A stretch of 64,000 nt of DNA from Clostridia bacterium (GTDB lineage: Bacteria > Bacillota > Clostridia > Christensenellales > Christensenellaceae), in contig JAFRTU010000020.1 of NCBI GenBank assembly GCA_017439085.1, positions 50,332-114,331 of the forward strand, written 5' to 3'. The notes beneath the pieces are model-generated. The model was not told the DNA's origin. It saw nothing but the letters and a program-made list of their open reading frames with translations, and did not search any database. Position numbers and translations under genes: made by a program. Positions 34,794 through 43,606 of this stretch are shown here, piece by piece; positions within the stretch are counted from its first letter, which is position 1, and each line of letters opens with the position of its first letter.

Positions 34794-36719
34794 GTGAGTA
34801 AAAGAGGATTTCCAAGAAAAATCATATATGTCTTGCTGGCAGCTGTATTTCTGCTGACCGCAATGAACGAGACTTTTGCCTATGCTGAGACCATCACAGT
34901 GAGGGTGGGAAGAGTCATAGGTTCAGTTCATGTGCGTGAAGAAGCAAGCAATGTATCAAAGGATCTCGGAGTCCTTTCCGGAATAAGCGTCTATGTTCTT
35001 GGCGAAGAAGAAGGACCGAGCTCCTATGAGAACAAGACATGGTATAAGGTCTGTTATCTAAAGGATGGAGAGACGAAATACGGATACATGCATTCAAAAT
35101 TCGTTGAGATAACGGGTACTGCAGAGATAGATCCGGAAGCAGGGCTTCCTTCAGGAGATGACAATACCGGATCAGGAGATACGGGAAACACTGAACCCGG
35201 CGGAACGGGTACAGGAACTGATGATCCGGGGCAGACCACAGAGCCGACTCAGCCTTCTTCCGAACCCGAACCGAACAAATCCTTTGAAGAAGAATTGGCA
35301 GCGTTTCCTGAAGACTATCAGGCACTTATAGTTGCCGTTCACGAAGCATATCCGTCATGGCATTTCATCGCCGTCAACACAGGACTTGACTGGAACGACG
35401 TAGTTGCTGCAGAAAGTGCAGTCGGCCATTGCCTCATCAGTGGCACTAGCAACCCCGCATATATAAACCTTGAGGACGTCGATAAGAACGGAAAGCAGAT
35501 CGTAAGGGACGGTACCAACTGGGTATCCGCTTCCAGATATGCCGTTGAGTATTATCTCGATCCCAGAAACTTTTTAAATACATCGAATATATTCATGTTT
35601 GAAAGCCTGTCATATGAGGACAACAATACATATGACATCAATGTGGTCAATTCCATACTTAAGAAAACCTTTATGCATGGTGATTATACCTGTACTGATA
35701 CCGGGGAGACCAAGAATTTCGAAGAGACATTCATGGAAGCCGGCCAACAGTTTGATGTGAATCCTTATTATCTTGCTTCAAGAGCAAAATCTGAACAGGG
35801 AAACAAAGGAAATCAGTGTGGAACGGGTACAGTCAGCGGATATGAAGGCTATTACAATATCTTCAATGTAGGTGCATATGTCCATGACGGAAGAACCGCA
35901 AATACAAACGGTGCGATATATGCCAGCAGGGAAGGTACATATGGAAGACCCTGGACCAGCTACTACAAGGCCATAATGGGTGGAGCCGAGATCATCGGAA
36001 GCAATTATATAAGTGTCGGACAGGATACCTGCTATTATCAGAAGTTCAATGTCATATATAAGGCAAGACTTTATTCGCATGAGTATGCTACCAGTGTCTC
36101 AAATGCAAGGAATCAGGCGACGAATCTGAAGAATGCATATACGACGGAGGTGCTGGAGTCATCACTTGTATTCAAGATACCATTCTATAAGAATATGCCT
36201 GCAGAACCTATACCGTTGCCTGAAAACAGGAATCCTGAGGATGATAGCCAGCCTGCAGTGACCCCGGGTATCACAGACACCCCGCAGGCACCTGTAGAGA
36301 TCAATCTGACAAGTAAGAAGTATTCTGTAAGCGGAAAGATGATTTCCGGAATCGCAGAGCATACCACAGTAGCCACATTCAGAAAGAACGTTACAATATC
36401 TGCAGGAGAGATGAAGGTCTATGATACTTCAAACAAAGAGATAAAGGACGGAGAAGTAACTACAGGTTCTGTAGTCAAACTCATAAGGGATGACGGTACT
36501 GTAGATAAATCATTTACTCTAGTATTGTTGGGAGATATCAATGCTGACGGTAAGATATCAATTGTTGATCTGATACTAGTAAGAAAGCAACTCCTGGGAA
36601 TGAGTTCTACAAAGAATGAGTATTTCCAGGCATCTGATGTTAACCAGGACGGAAAGGTCTCCATAGTAGATCTGATTTTTATTAGAAAACACCTGCTCGG
36701 ACTCAGTTCTATATCATGA
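34794..36719 (+). CDS. secreted SH3-glucosaminidase with C-terminal dockerin
   Basis: A 641-residue exported protein starting at GTG 34794. Order of parts: signal peptide (about 1-32); bacterial SH3 domain (about 34-107); Gly/Thr/Pro linker (108-165); LytD-like endo-beta-N-acetylglucosaminidase domain (about 170-475) with a probable catalytic Glu334 in RAKSEQG; Pro-rich linker; a small beta domain (about 500-575); and a type I-like dockerin (about 578-638) with two calcium loops, GDINADGKISIVD and SDVNQDGKVSIVD. It should cut glycan strands of peptidoglycan. The dockerin implies docking to a cohesin, and the next gene encodes one. Substrate is inferred from the family. Confidence 0.88.
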   Translation: MSKRGFPRKIIYVLLAAVFLLTAMNETFAYAETITVRVGRVIGSVHVREEASNVSKDLGVLSGISVYVLGEEEGPSSYENKTWYKVCYLKDGETKYGYMHSKFVEITGTAEIDPEAGLPSGDDNTGSGDTGNTEPGGTGTGTDDPGQTTEPTQPSSEPEPNKSFEEELAAFPEDYQALIVAVHEAYPSWHFIAVNTGLDWNDVVAAESAVGHCLISGTSNPAYINLEDVDKNGKQIVRDGTNWVSASRYAVEYYLDPRNFLNTSNIFMFESLSYEDNNTYDINVVNSILKKTFMHGDYTCTDTGETKNFEETFMEAGQQFDVNPYYLASRAKSEQGNKGNQCGTGTVSGYEGYYNIFNVGAYVHDGRTANTNGAIYASREGTYGRPWTSYYKAIMGGAEIIGSNYISVGQDTCYYQKFNVIYKARLYSHEYATSVSNARNQATNLKNAYTTEVLESSLVFKIPFYKNMPAEPIPLPENRNPEDDSQPAVTPGITDTPQAPVEINLTSKKYSVSGKMISGIAEHTTVATFRKNVTISAGEMKVYDTSNKEIKDGEVTTGSVVKLIRDDGTVDKSFTLVLLGDINADGKISIVDLILVRKQLLGMSSTKNEYFQASDVNQDGKVSIVDLIFIRKHLLGLSSIS

Positions 36720-36753
36720 CATGTTCCGATAGGCCTTGAAAAAGGAGAAGAAT

Positions 36754-38253
36754 ATGAAAAAACACCTGAGAACACTTCTGATACTATCATTGCTGTTTAT
36801 GATGACTTTCAGCATAATGCCGGTATTTGCTGCATCGGCAAGTGTCAAGGCAAGTTCATCGGTACAGATAGGCACAACTTTTACCGTTACTCTTTCATTC
36901 AGTGGTGGAGATATTTATATTGCTGGTGTGACAGCATCTGTATCTTTCGATTCTGACAAGATTAAGTATGTAAGTTGCAGTGGGGATGGAGAGGCTAATA
37001 TCTCAGGAAACGGTGGAAGCATTGTGCTGGAGACCACTTCGACAAGCAAGAAAAGCCTTAGTATAAAACTTAAATTTAAGGCCTTAGCTGAAGGGGAAAC
37101 AAAGATTAGTTTAACTAAGAGCGACATTGCAGACTGGGACGGAAAGACGATAGGTACTCCGACAAGCAGCAAAAAGATCACTATAACAAAAAAAGAAGAG
37201 AAACCTGAAACTGATCCTGTAAAACCAGACCCTGTAAAACCGGATCCTGTAAAACCGGATCCTGTAAAACCGGATCCCATCACACCCTCAGAACCGGTAG
37301 TTCCTGAAGAAGTCAAGACTGCTATCCCGATAGATATATACGGAGAGAAGCAATATCTGTGGAGGACACTTACTAATGTGAAGCTTCCAGAGAACTTCAC
37401 TACGAAGACTATAGTATATGATGGGGAGCAGATCCAGGCTGCAGTCAACGAAGCTAATGACCTTACCATCATGTACTTTACAGATGACAAGGGAACAAAC
37501 GGCAGTTTCTATATCTATAACGGATATAACCAGTTCTATAAGTTCAAGGAAATAGAAATAGGCGGCAATCATTATATCCCGCTCAATAGTGTTGGAGATG
37601 AAGAACTTCCCAAGGGATACAATCAGTCCATGATTGAACTTAACGGGGAATCGATACTTGTCTGGTCAAATACTGATAAACCTGATTTCTCGTATATCTA
37701 TGCTCTTAACAGAGAGACAAACTATAAAGGTCTCTATGTTTTTGAAAACAATGAAAAGACCATACAGAGAGCAGACAGGAAAGCTTTGGAGCTCATCCTT
37801 GAATCGGAAAAGGAGGAAAACGAGACTATCATCCCCATAGATGACAATCCTACTCCTGAGCCTGAGCCTCAAAAAGAACCTGAAAAGGATACGAGGAACG
37901 TATTCGAGAGGATCCTGGATGATAACCAGATAATGGTCGTACTCCTTAGTATATTGGGAGCAGCGCTTGTCATCATAGCGATAATGACGGGTGTGATCAT
38001 AGTCAACAAGAAAAAGAGGAAGGCGAGGATCATTGCCAGAAAAAGGATCATGAGCGAAGCTCAGAAAGAGGCAGATGATTTCAACAAGAGGGCAGAAAAG
38101 ACTCTTGATGAGATAAAGGAAAACGATCAGGTTTCCAATGAAGAAACAGCTGAACCCGAGGAAACTCATGAAGAAACAGAAGCAGTTGAAACTTCAGATA
38201 TAGAAGAGAATCCTGAAGTGAAAGAAACTCCTGAAGAGGATACTGAAGAATGA
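36754..38253 (+). CDS. membrane-anchored cohesin-domain protein
   Basis: A 499-residue protein starting at ATG 36754 behind AAAGGAGAAG, 34 bases after the dockerin gene. Parts: signal peptide (about 1-26); cohesin-like beta domain (about 28-150: VQIGTTFTVTLSF, GVTASVSFDSDKIKYV, LKFKALAEGETKI); four PVKPD repeats (about 155-176); an unrecognised outer domain (about 185-345); a membrane helix (about 393-417); then a basic stretch, a short coiled coil and a long Glu-rich tail in the cytoplasm. The likely role is to hold the upstream dockerin enzyme at the cell surface. The cohesin call rests on pattern, not a search. Confidence 0.8.
   Translation: MKKHLRTLLILSLLFMMTFSIMPVFAASASVKASSSVQIGTTFTVTLSFSGGDIYIAGVTASVSFDSDKIKYVSCSGDGEANISGNGGSIVLETTSTSKKSLSIKLKFKALAEGETKISLTKSDIADWDGKTIGTPTSSKKITITKKEEKPETDPVKPDPVKPDPVKPDPVKPDPITPSEPVVPEEVKTAIPIDIYGEKQYLWRTLTNVKLPENFTTKTIVYDGEQIQAAVNEANDLTIMYFTDDKGTNGSFYIYNGYNQFYKFKEIEIGGNHYIPLNSVGDEELPKGYNQSMIELNGESILVWSNTDKPDFSYIYALNRETNYKGLYVFENNEKTIQRADRKALELILESEKEENETIIPIDDNPTPEPEPQKEPEKDTRNVFERILDDNQIMVVLLSILGAALVIIAIMTGVIIVNKKKRKARIIARKRIMSEAQKEADDFNKRAEKTLDEIKENDQVSNEETAEPEETHEETEAVETSDIEENPEVKETPEEDTEE
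37216..37277 (+). repeat. in-frame 15-bp tandem repeat (PVKPD)
   Basis: About four copies of a 15-base unit (CCTGTAAAACCGGAT type, the first slightly different) code for the PVKPD linker between the cohesin and the next domain. Near-identical copies suggest recent slippage and a variable linker length. Confidence 0.9.
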
Positions 38254-38259
38254 TTTTCC

Positions 38260-38296
38260 GAGAGACCGTTCCTCCGGGATACGGTCTCTCTGTTTT
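38260..38296 (+). terminator. terminator of the dockerin/cohesin operon
   Basis: GAGAGACCGT and ACGGTCTCTC form the stem, with TGTTTTA following. Confidence 0.85.
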
Positions 38297-38363
38297 ATTC
38301 TTGAGAAAAAACTGAAGTCATAGAAGGAGCCTGCATAGGGGAAAAACACCTATTTAATAAAAC

Positions 38364-38392
38364 TTGACAAACATTTTTATAATGTGTATCAT
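38364..38392 (+). promoter_or_regulatory. promoter for tRNA-Glu/tRNA-Val
   Basis: TTGACA (38364-38369), a 17-base spacer, TATCAT (38387-38392), 20 bases ahead of tRNA-Glu. Confidence 0.75.
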
Positions 38393-38411
38393 AATGGGGC
38401 ATCGTATGAGA

Positions 38412-38486
38412 GGCCCCGTGGTCAAGAGGTCAAGACATCGCCCTTTCACGGCGGTAACAGGAGTTCAATTCTCCTCGGGGTCACCA
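38412..38486 (+). tRNA. tRNA-Glu (TTC anticodon)
   Basis: Acceptor GGCCCCG/CGGGGTC, anticodon loop CTTTCAC (anticodon TTC), T-loop TTCAATT, discriminator A and encoded CCA. Confidence 0.96.
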
Positions 38487-38491
38487 TTTAT

Positions 38492-38567
38492 GGGAGTATA
38501 GCTCAGCTGGGAGAGCATCTGCCTTACAAGCAGGAGGTCACAGGTTCGAGCCCTGTTACTCCCACCA
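38492..38567 (+). tRNA. tRNA-Val (TAC anticodon)
   Basis: Acceptor GGGAGTA/TACTCCC, anticodon loop CTTACAA (anticodon TAC), T-loop TTCGAGC, discriminator A and encoded CCA. Cotranscribed with tRNA-Glu. Confidence 0.96.
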
Positions 38568-38571
38568 AAGC

Positions 38572-38611
38572 AATCCTTTTATGAAGCGCTGCTTGATAAA
38601 AGGATTTTTTG
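38572..38611 (+). terminator. terminator after tRNA-Val
   Basis: AATCCTTTTAT pairs with ATAAAAGGATT across a GC-rich loop, followed by TTTTTG. Confidence 0.85.
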
Positions 38612-38673
38612 TTTAACGCCATATCTGCATTGGTTATAATGGTTGGAGCATAATTCAGAAAGAGAACAGAAAT

Positions 38674-40206
38674 ATGGACAGATCCAGAAACTCGATCAGA
38701 AATATATTGTTTGGTGTCGGAGGTCAGATCCTCAATATCATCATGAGCTTTGCATACAGAACAGTGTTTATGCGTGCACTGAGTGATGAGTATCTCGGGA
38801 TCAACGGGCTGTTCACCAATATCCTTATGGTGTTCTCTCTGGCAGATCTCGGAGTCGGGACTGCCATCATCTACGCTCTTTACAAACCCATAGCAGAACA
38901 GGATGTAAGAAAGATCAAGGCTCTGATGAAGCTCTATGAAAAAGCATATATAATCATAGGCTTCGTCATCATAGGAATGGGCCTTATCTGCATGCCGTTC
39001 ATAGAGAGTCTCATCACTACCGAAAAAGTGATACCTCACGTCAAACTGATCTTCATGATCTTCGTCATTAATACGGCATCCACTTATTTCTTTGCTTATA
39101 AAGGAACACTCATAACCGCAAGTCAGCAACACTACATAGTATCTACCGTGGTATATGGAACTTCGATCCTCTGCTACGCAGTTCAGATAGTAGTCATGCT
39201 GCTGACTCATAATTATATCCTTACACTGTCCATACAGGTCGGGACCAATATTCTCCAGAATCTCATTACCGGAAGGATCGCCGACAGAATGTTCCCGTAT
39301 CTTCGCGGTAAGAATGATGAGAATCTGTCTGAGAGGGAGAGAAAAGGCATATTCAAGAACATGAGCTCTCTCATGTTCTACAGGACCGGGCAGGTCATAA
39401 TCAACGGAACGGACAGCATCATCATATCCAAGTTCCAGGGCATCGTGGAAGCAGGTTTCTATTCCAACTATTCACTGATAACCACCACGATCAAGAACCT
39501 TCTGCTGCAGGTATTCCATGCCATCACCGGTAGTATTGGAAATCTGGCCGCTGTTGAATCTGAGAGAAGAAAGTATGAGATATACAACTTAATCTATTTC
39601 GGCAACTTCTGGATGTTCGGTTTCTGTGCGGTATGTCTGTTCAATCTATTGAATCCATTTATCACTATCTGGGCCGGACCGGACAGACTGTTGAGTATGC
39701 TCGAGGTATTCTTCATAGTCCTGAACTTCTATCTTGTGGGAATGAGGAATGTCAATCTGGCATTCAGGGATACTATGGGCATATTCAAGGAAGGAAGGTT
39801 CATACCGATCATCTCTGCAGCGGTAAATATAGTCATATCTATAATTACAGCCTCTATGTTCGGAATGATCGGTGCATTCATAGGGACTACCGTAAGCATG
39901 GTGACTACTCTCTGCTGGATGGAACCCTATGTGCTATATAAATACGGATTCAAAAGGGGAGTATATGAGTACTTTGTTAAGTACTTCATGTATCTAGGAG
40001 TCACGGCAGGAGCGGCCCTGGTGACCTGGTTCGTATGTCATTTCATTCCCGACGGAAGGATCATATATTTTGCTCCGAAACTGCTCATATGCGCTGTTTT
40101 TCCGAACGTAATATTCTTCCTTGTATTCGGAAAGACGGAAGAGTTCCGTCAGCTGGTTTCAAAAGCAAAGAGAGTAATAATGAGAAGACTGAAAAAGAAA
40201 GCATAA
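38674..40206 (+). CDS. polysaccharide flippase (Wzx/MATE-like superfamily)
   Basis: A 510-residue integral membrane protein with about 12-14 hydrophobic helices. The N-terminus (SIRNILFGVGGQILNI, then RTVFMRALSDEYLGINGLF) and GLVEAGFYSNYSLI-like middle segment match the polysaccharide transporter branch of the MOP superfamily. Such proteins move lipid-linked oligosaccharides across the membrane. No glycosyltransferase is adjacent, so the cargo is unknown. A possible TATAAT lies at about 38635. pepP follows 25 bases after its stop. Confidence 0.85.
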   Translation: MDRSRNSIRNILFGVGGQILNIIMSFAYRTVFMRALSDEYLGINGLFTNILMVFSLADLGVGTAIIYALYKPIAEQDVRKIKALMKLYEKAYIIIGFVIIGMGLICMPFIESLITTEKVIPHVKLIFMIFVINTASTYFFAYKGTLITASQQHYIVSTVVYGTSILCYAVQIVVMLLTHNYILTLSIQVGTNILQNLITGRIADRMFPYLRGKNDENLSERERKGIFKNMSSLMFYRTGQVIINGTDSIIISKFQGIVEAGFYSNYSLITTTIKNLLLQVFHAITGSIGNLAAVESERRKYEIYNLIYFGNFWMFGFCAVCLFNLLNPFITIWAGPDRLLSMLEVFFIVLNFYLVGMRNVNLAFRDTMGIFKEGRFIPIISAAVNIVISIITASMFGMIGAFIGTTVSMVTTLCWMEPYVLYKYGFKRGVYEYFVKYFMYLGVTAGAALVTWFVCHFIPDGRIIYFAPKLLICAVFPNVIFFLVFGKTEEFRQLVSKAKRVIMRRLKKKA

Positions 40207-40231
40207 GTTATTTGATATATAGGAGTTCAGA

Positions 40232-41296
40232 ATGATAAAGAGAGAAGCAGTTTTAAACTATATGAAAGACAATGGTCTCGATGCCGCGCTCATTACGAGC
40301 ATGGAGAACATGCAGTGGTATTCCGGATTCAAGGGAGATACGGGATGGATACTGGTCACCCCGGAAAAGGAGTATTTCATAACAGATGCCCGGTATTTTG
40401 AGATGGCTGAGCATCAGCTTGCAGGTAAGGGATTTGAACTCATAAAGATGAGGACCGGAAATGCCATGCCCGAGATGAAGGGATGGGTCGGTAAGGAAAA
40501 CGCTATACTGGGAATCGAGTTCGACACTACTTCAGTGAGCCAGAAAGTTATGTATGACAATGGCTGGGGGTTCATTCTTAAGCCCATAGATGATGTGCTC
40601 CATGAGCTCAGATCCGTAAAGACGGAAGAGGACATAGCCATCATGAAGGAAGGCTGCAAGATAACCGAAGCCATTTTCTATCATATGTGTGAAGTGATAA
40701 AGCCGGGTGTGAGCGAGTTTGATCTTCTGGCTGAGATGCATTATATGATGAATAAGAATGGATGCCATCCGTCTTTTGCTCCGATCATTGCAAGCGGAGA
40801 GAATTCATCAAGTCCCCACGCGGTAGTCTCTGACAGAAAGGTAAGGAACGGAGACTTTGTGACCATGGATTTCGGCGTGATCTACAAAGGACTGTGCACC
40901 GACTTCACTAGGACCGTGGCGGTCGGAGGGGTTGAAGAGGAGCTGTCTATAATATATAATATTGTGCGTAAAGCCAACGAAGAGACGGAAAAAAATGCCC
41001 GCGAAGGTATGAAGGCATCAGAGGTTGACAGTATCGCAAGACAGATCATAAAGGATGCCGGATATGGTGATTTTTACGAGCATGGCACGGGACACGGAGT
41101 CGGTGTGGAGATCCACGAAGCGCCATGGGTGAGCACAAAGTCTGAGAATATTCTCAAAAAGGGAAACGTCTTCACGGTGGAACCGGGCATATATCTTCCC
41201 GGAAAAGGCGGAGTAAGGATAGAAGACATGGGCGTAATGACAGAGAACGGTTATGAGAACTTCTATCAGGTAACAAAAGAAATGATCGTATTATAA
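40232..41296 (+). CDS. Xaa-Pro aminopeptidase (M24B family)
   Basis: A 354-residue cytoplasmic enzyme with a creatinase-like N-terminal domain and a pita-bread catalytic domain. Metal ligands lie in [16 protein letters not shown] (two Asp), [15 protein letters not shown] (His), [10 protein letters not shown] (Glu) and GVRIEDMGV (Glu). It removes N-terminal residues preceding proline. Its location directly before efp (11-base gap) is the usual yqhT-efp pairing and could link proline-peptide turnover with EF-P function. Confidence 0.94.
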   Translation: MIKREAVLNYMKDNGLDAALITSMENMQWYSGFKGDTGWILVTPEKEYFITDARYFEMAEHQLAGKGFELIKMRTGNAMPEMKGWVGKENAILGIEFDTTSVSQKVMYDNGWGFILKPIDDVLHELRSVKTEEDIAIMKEGCKITEAIFYHMCEVIKPGVSEFDLLAEMHYMMNKNGCHPSFAPIIASGENSSSPHAVVSDRKVRNGDFVTMDFGVIYKGLCTDFTRTVAVGGVEEELSIIYNIVRKANEETEKNAREGMKASEVDSIARQIIKDAGYGDFYEHGTGHGVGVEIHEAPWVSTKSENILKKGNVFTVEPGIYLPGKGGVRIEDMGVMTENGYENFYQVTKEMIVL

Positions 41297-41307
41297 AGGA
41301 GAATTGT

Positions 41308-41868
41308 ATGGTATCAGCTGGTGATTTCAGAAAAGGTATGACGGTAGAGATAGACGGACAGGTCTGGGTGATAGTTGACTTCCTTCACGTTAAACCGGGA
41401 AAGGGAGCTGCATTCGTGCGCACGAAGCTCAAGAACGTCATGACAGGAAATGTCCTTGAAAGAACCTTCAACCCATCAGACAAGTATCCATTGGCCAGAA
41501 TAGAGAGAAAACAGTATACATACAGCTATAATGACGGATCGATCTACTACTTCATGGATCCGGAGACTTTTGATCTTCTCCCGCTCAACCATGAGATGGT
41601 CGAAGATGCACTCAAGTACATCAAGGAGAACATGGATGTCACGATCTCATTCTATAACGGAAGCGCATTCAACGTTGAGGCTCCTAACTTTGTAGAACTT
41701 GAGGTCATAGATACTGATCCGAACTTTAAGGGCAATACAGCAACAGCAGGCAATAAGCCGGCAACTCTCGAGACCGGAGCAAGGATCAACGTTCCGATGT
41801 TCGTAAACGTAGGAGATATCGTAAGGATCGACACCAGAACAGACGAATACTTGGAACGCGCTAAATAA
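41308..41868 (+). CDS. efp: elongation factor P
   Basis: A 186-residue EF-P with three beta-barrel domains. The domain I loop [16 protein letters not shown] carries a lysine at the tip position, with no evident modification genes in the window. The C-terminal domain has [26 protein letters not shown] and [14 protein letters not shown] relieves ribosomes stalled at polyproline. AAAGGAG precedes the ATG. Confidence 0.97.
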   Translation: MVSAGDFRKGMTVEIDGQVWVIVDFLHVKPGKGAAFVRTKLKNVMTGNVLERTFNPSDKYPLARIERKQYTYSYNDGSIYYFMDPETFDLLPLNHEMVEDALKYIKENMDVTISFYNGSAFNVEAPNFVELEVIDTDPNFKGNTATAGNKPATLETGARINVPMFVNVGDIVRIDTRTDEYLERAK

Positions 41869-41890
41869 GTAAAAACACGATTACAAAGGG

Positions 41891-41921
41891 GATCCGGGGC
41901 ATCTTCGTCCCGGATCTTTTT
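41891..41921 (+). terminator. efp terminator
   Basis: GATCCGGGGC and GTCCCGGATC form a stem around ATCTTC, followed by TTTTT. Confidence 0.88.
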
Positions 41922-41935
41922 GATTATTTCATAAC

Positions 41936-41964
41936 TTGACACGATAAGGGAATTCCGATATAAT
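41936..41964 (+). promoter_or_regulatory. consensus promoter of the tRNA array
   Basis: Perfect TTGACA (41936-41941), exactly 17 bases, perfect TATAAT (41959-41964), 23 bases ahead of tRNA-Arg. Confidence 0.9.
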
Positions 41965-41987
41965 AACTTTCGCTGTTTAAGTGGCAT

Positions 41988-42064
<77 letters not shown>

Positions 42065-42071
42065 GAGATGC

Positions 42072-42149
42072 GGTGGATATAGCTCAGTTGGTCAGAGTGC
42101 CAGGTTGTGGCCCTGGAGGTCGTGGGTTCGAGCCCCACTATTCACCCCA
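42072..42149 (+). tRNA. tRNA-His (GTG anticodon)
   Basis: Acceptor GTGGATA/TATTCAC with the histidine-specific extra G(-1) at 42072 opposite C73, anticodon GTG in loop TTGTGGC, and encoded CCA. Confidence 0.96.
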
Positions 42150-42157
42150 TTTTTCTT

Positions 42158-42232
42158 TGGGGTGTAGCCAAGCGGTAAGGCATGGGACTTTGACTCCCAC
42201 ATTCGTAGGTTCGATCCCTGCCACCCCAGCCA
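42158..42232 (+). tRNA. tRNA-Gln (TTG anticodon)
   Basis: Acceptor TGGGGTG/CACCCCA, anticodon loop CTTTGAC (anticodon TTG), discriminator G, encoded CCA. The U1-A72 pair is typical of tRNA-Gln. Confidence 0.96.
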
Positions 42233-42241
42233 TACTTGTCT

Positions 42242-42317
42242 GATCCGCTAGCTCAGTCGGTAGAGCATTTGACTTTTAATCAAAGGGTCGGGGGTTCGAA
42301 TCCCCCGCGGGTCACCA
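42242..42317 (+). tRNA. tRNA-Lys (TTT anticodon)
   Basis: Acceptor GATCCGC/GCGGGTC with one G-T pair, anticodon loop CTTTTAA (anticodon TTT), discriminator A, encoded CCA. Confidence 0.95.
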
Positions 42318-42325
42318 TTTTAGTG

Positions 42326-42354
42326 TTGACACGATGTGTCGCCGTTAATATAAT
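42326..42354 (+). promoter_or_regulatory. internal consensus promoter in the tRNA array
   Basis: A second perfect TTGACA (42326-42331)-17-TATAAT (42349-42354), between tRNA-Lys(TTT) and tRNA-Gly. Confidence 0.88.
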
Positions 42355-42364
42355 AGATTCTGCT

Positions 42365-42438
42365 GCGGGTGTAGCTCAATGGTAGAGTTCCAGCCTTCCA
42401 AGCTGGCTACGTGGGTTCGATTCCCATCACCCGCTCCA
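42365..42438 (+). tRNA. tRNA-Gly (TCC anticodon)
   Basis: Acceptor GCGGGTG/CACCCGC, anticodon loop CTTCCAA (anticodon TCC), discriminator T, encoded CCA. Confidence 0.96.
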
Positions 42439-42448
42439 TTTACATGAT

Positions 42449-42524
42449 GCGCCTCTAGCTCAGTTGGTAGAGCACCTGACTCTTAATCAGGGTGTCCGGG
42501 GTTCGAGTCCCCGGAGGCGCACCA
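42449..42524 (+). tRNA. tRNA-Lys (CTT anticodon)
   Basis: Acceptor GCGCCTC/GAGGCGC, anticodon loop CTCTTAA (anticodon CTT), discriminator A, encoded CCA. Last gene of the array. Confidence 0.96.
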
Positions 42525-42563
42525 TTTTTTTATATATACGAGCTTTTATAGCAAAGACGCAAT

Positions 42564-42593
42564 GAAATTAACCTTACGTTAATTTCTTTTTTT
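42564..42593 (+). terminator. terminator of the tRNA array
   Basis: GAAATTAAC and GTTAATTTC pair around CTTAC, followed by seven T. A TATAAT at 42604-42609 follows and may be the lgt -10. Confidence 0.82.
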
Positions 42594-42658
42594 ATGCCGT
42601 TGGTATAATATAGGTAACGAACGCTGTATAGGCGCATCAACGATACAGGGGACAAAAA

Positions 42659-43606
42659 ATGAAAAATCCTTATATTGTCAGGAATCTTTTCGGCATTATC
42701 GGACTAGATATCAGATGGTATGCCGTGATCATTTGCGCAGGGATCCTTGCGGGACTGTATGTCAGTACGGTCCTTGCGAAGAAGAGGGGCTACAATTCAG
42801 ATATGACGATAGACCTTCTTCTCATATGCATCCCGCTTGCCATTGTATGCGCACGCATCTATTACGTGATCTTCGAATGGGACAGCTATAAGTCAAATCC
42901 GATATCCGCTCTTTATATATGGGAGGGAGGCATAGCTATCTACGGAGCTGTTATAGGTTCGGTGATAGGCGCGGTCATCTTTCATAAATACAGCAAGGTG
43001 CCGTTCGGAGATATCCTGGATGTCGGGGCTGTAGGGCTGATACTCGGACAAGCTATCGGCAGATGGGGCAATTTTGCAAATCAGGAGGCTTACGGAAACC
43101 TGATCACGGATCCTTCCCTGCAGTGGTTCCCGTATGGTGTATATATAGATTCCGTGAAAGAATGGCATCAGGCCACTTTCTTCTATGAGAGCATGTGGAA
43201 TCTCCTTGTGTTCGTACTGCTCCTCATCTATTTCAGAAAGGCAAAGCATAAGGGCAATGTTTTCGTGATGTATCTCGTTCTGTATGGGATCGGAAGAGCA
43301 TATATAGAAGGACTCAGGGAAGACAGCCTCTGGCTGGTGCCGGGAGTCCTGAGGGTATCCCAGATACTGAGCATAGTACTCGTTGTGTTTGGAACGGCAT
43401 TCCTGCTCTGGAGACATTCAAGGGAAGCAAAAGAGGATACTTATACGGGAAAATATGCACTTGCAGCCGCTGACGAGAAAGAAGAGAACGTTGAGGCTGA
43501 AGAGCCGGAAGAGGGTTCTGAAGAAGACATCGCCGGGACTGAAGCTGAAAAGGACAGGGATAAAGACAATATTGAAGAGATTGGAGAGGATGAACAGGAT
43601 GCGTAA
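42659..43606 (+). CDS. lgt: prolipoprotein diacylglyceryl transferase
   Basis: A 315-residue membrane enzyme with about seven helices. Signatures seen: IRWYAVIICAGILAGL, the WEGGIAIYGAVIG loop and the invariant GRWGNFANQEAYG. It attaches diacylglycerol to the lipobox cysteine of prelipoproteins, such as the two binding proteins at 61 and 63.5 kb. About 45 residues at the C-terminus form an acidic tail (EEPEEGSEEDIAG and so on) beyond the normal end. It overlaps the next gene by eight bases. Confidence 0.95.
   Translation: MKNPYIVRNLFGIIGLDIRWYAVIICAGILAGLYVSTVLAKKRGYNSDMTIDLLLICIPLAIVCARIYYVIFEWDSYKSNPISALYIWEGGIAIYGAVIGSVIGAVIFHKYSKVPFGDILDVGAVGLILGQAIGRWGNFANQEAYGNLITDPSLQWFPYGVYIDSVKEWHQATFFYESMWNLLVFVLLLIYFRKAKHKGNVFVMYLVLYGIGRAYIEGLREDSLWLVPGVLRVSQILSIVLVVFGTAFLLWRHSREAKEDTYTGKYALAAADEKEENVEAEEPEEGSEEDIAGTEAEKDRDKDNIEEIGEDEQDA

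Noticed and set aside
37216..37277. Short direct repeats as a CRISPR array
   Set aside because: The units are contiguous 15-base coding repeats without spacers and no cas genes are present.
38384..38584. 66-residue reading frame over tRNA-Glu and tRNA-Val
   Set aside because: It covers two perfect cloverleaf genes and has no ribosome-binding site.
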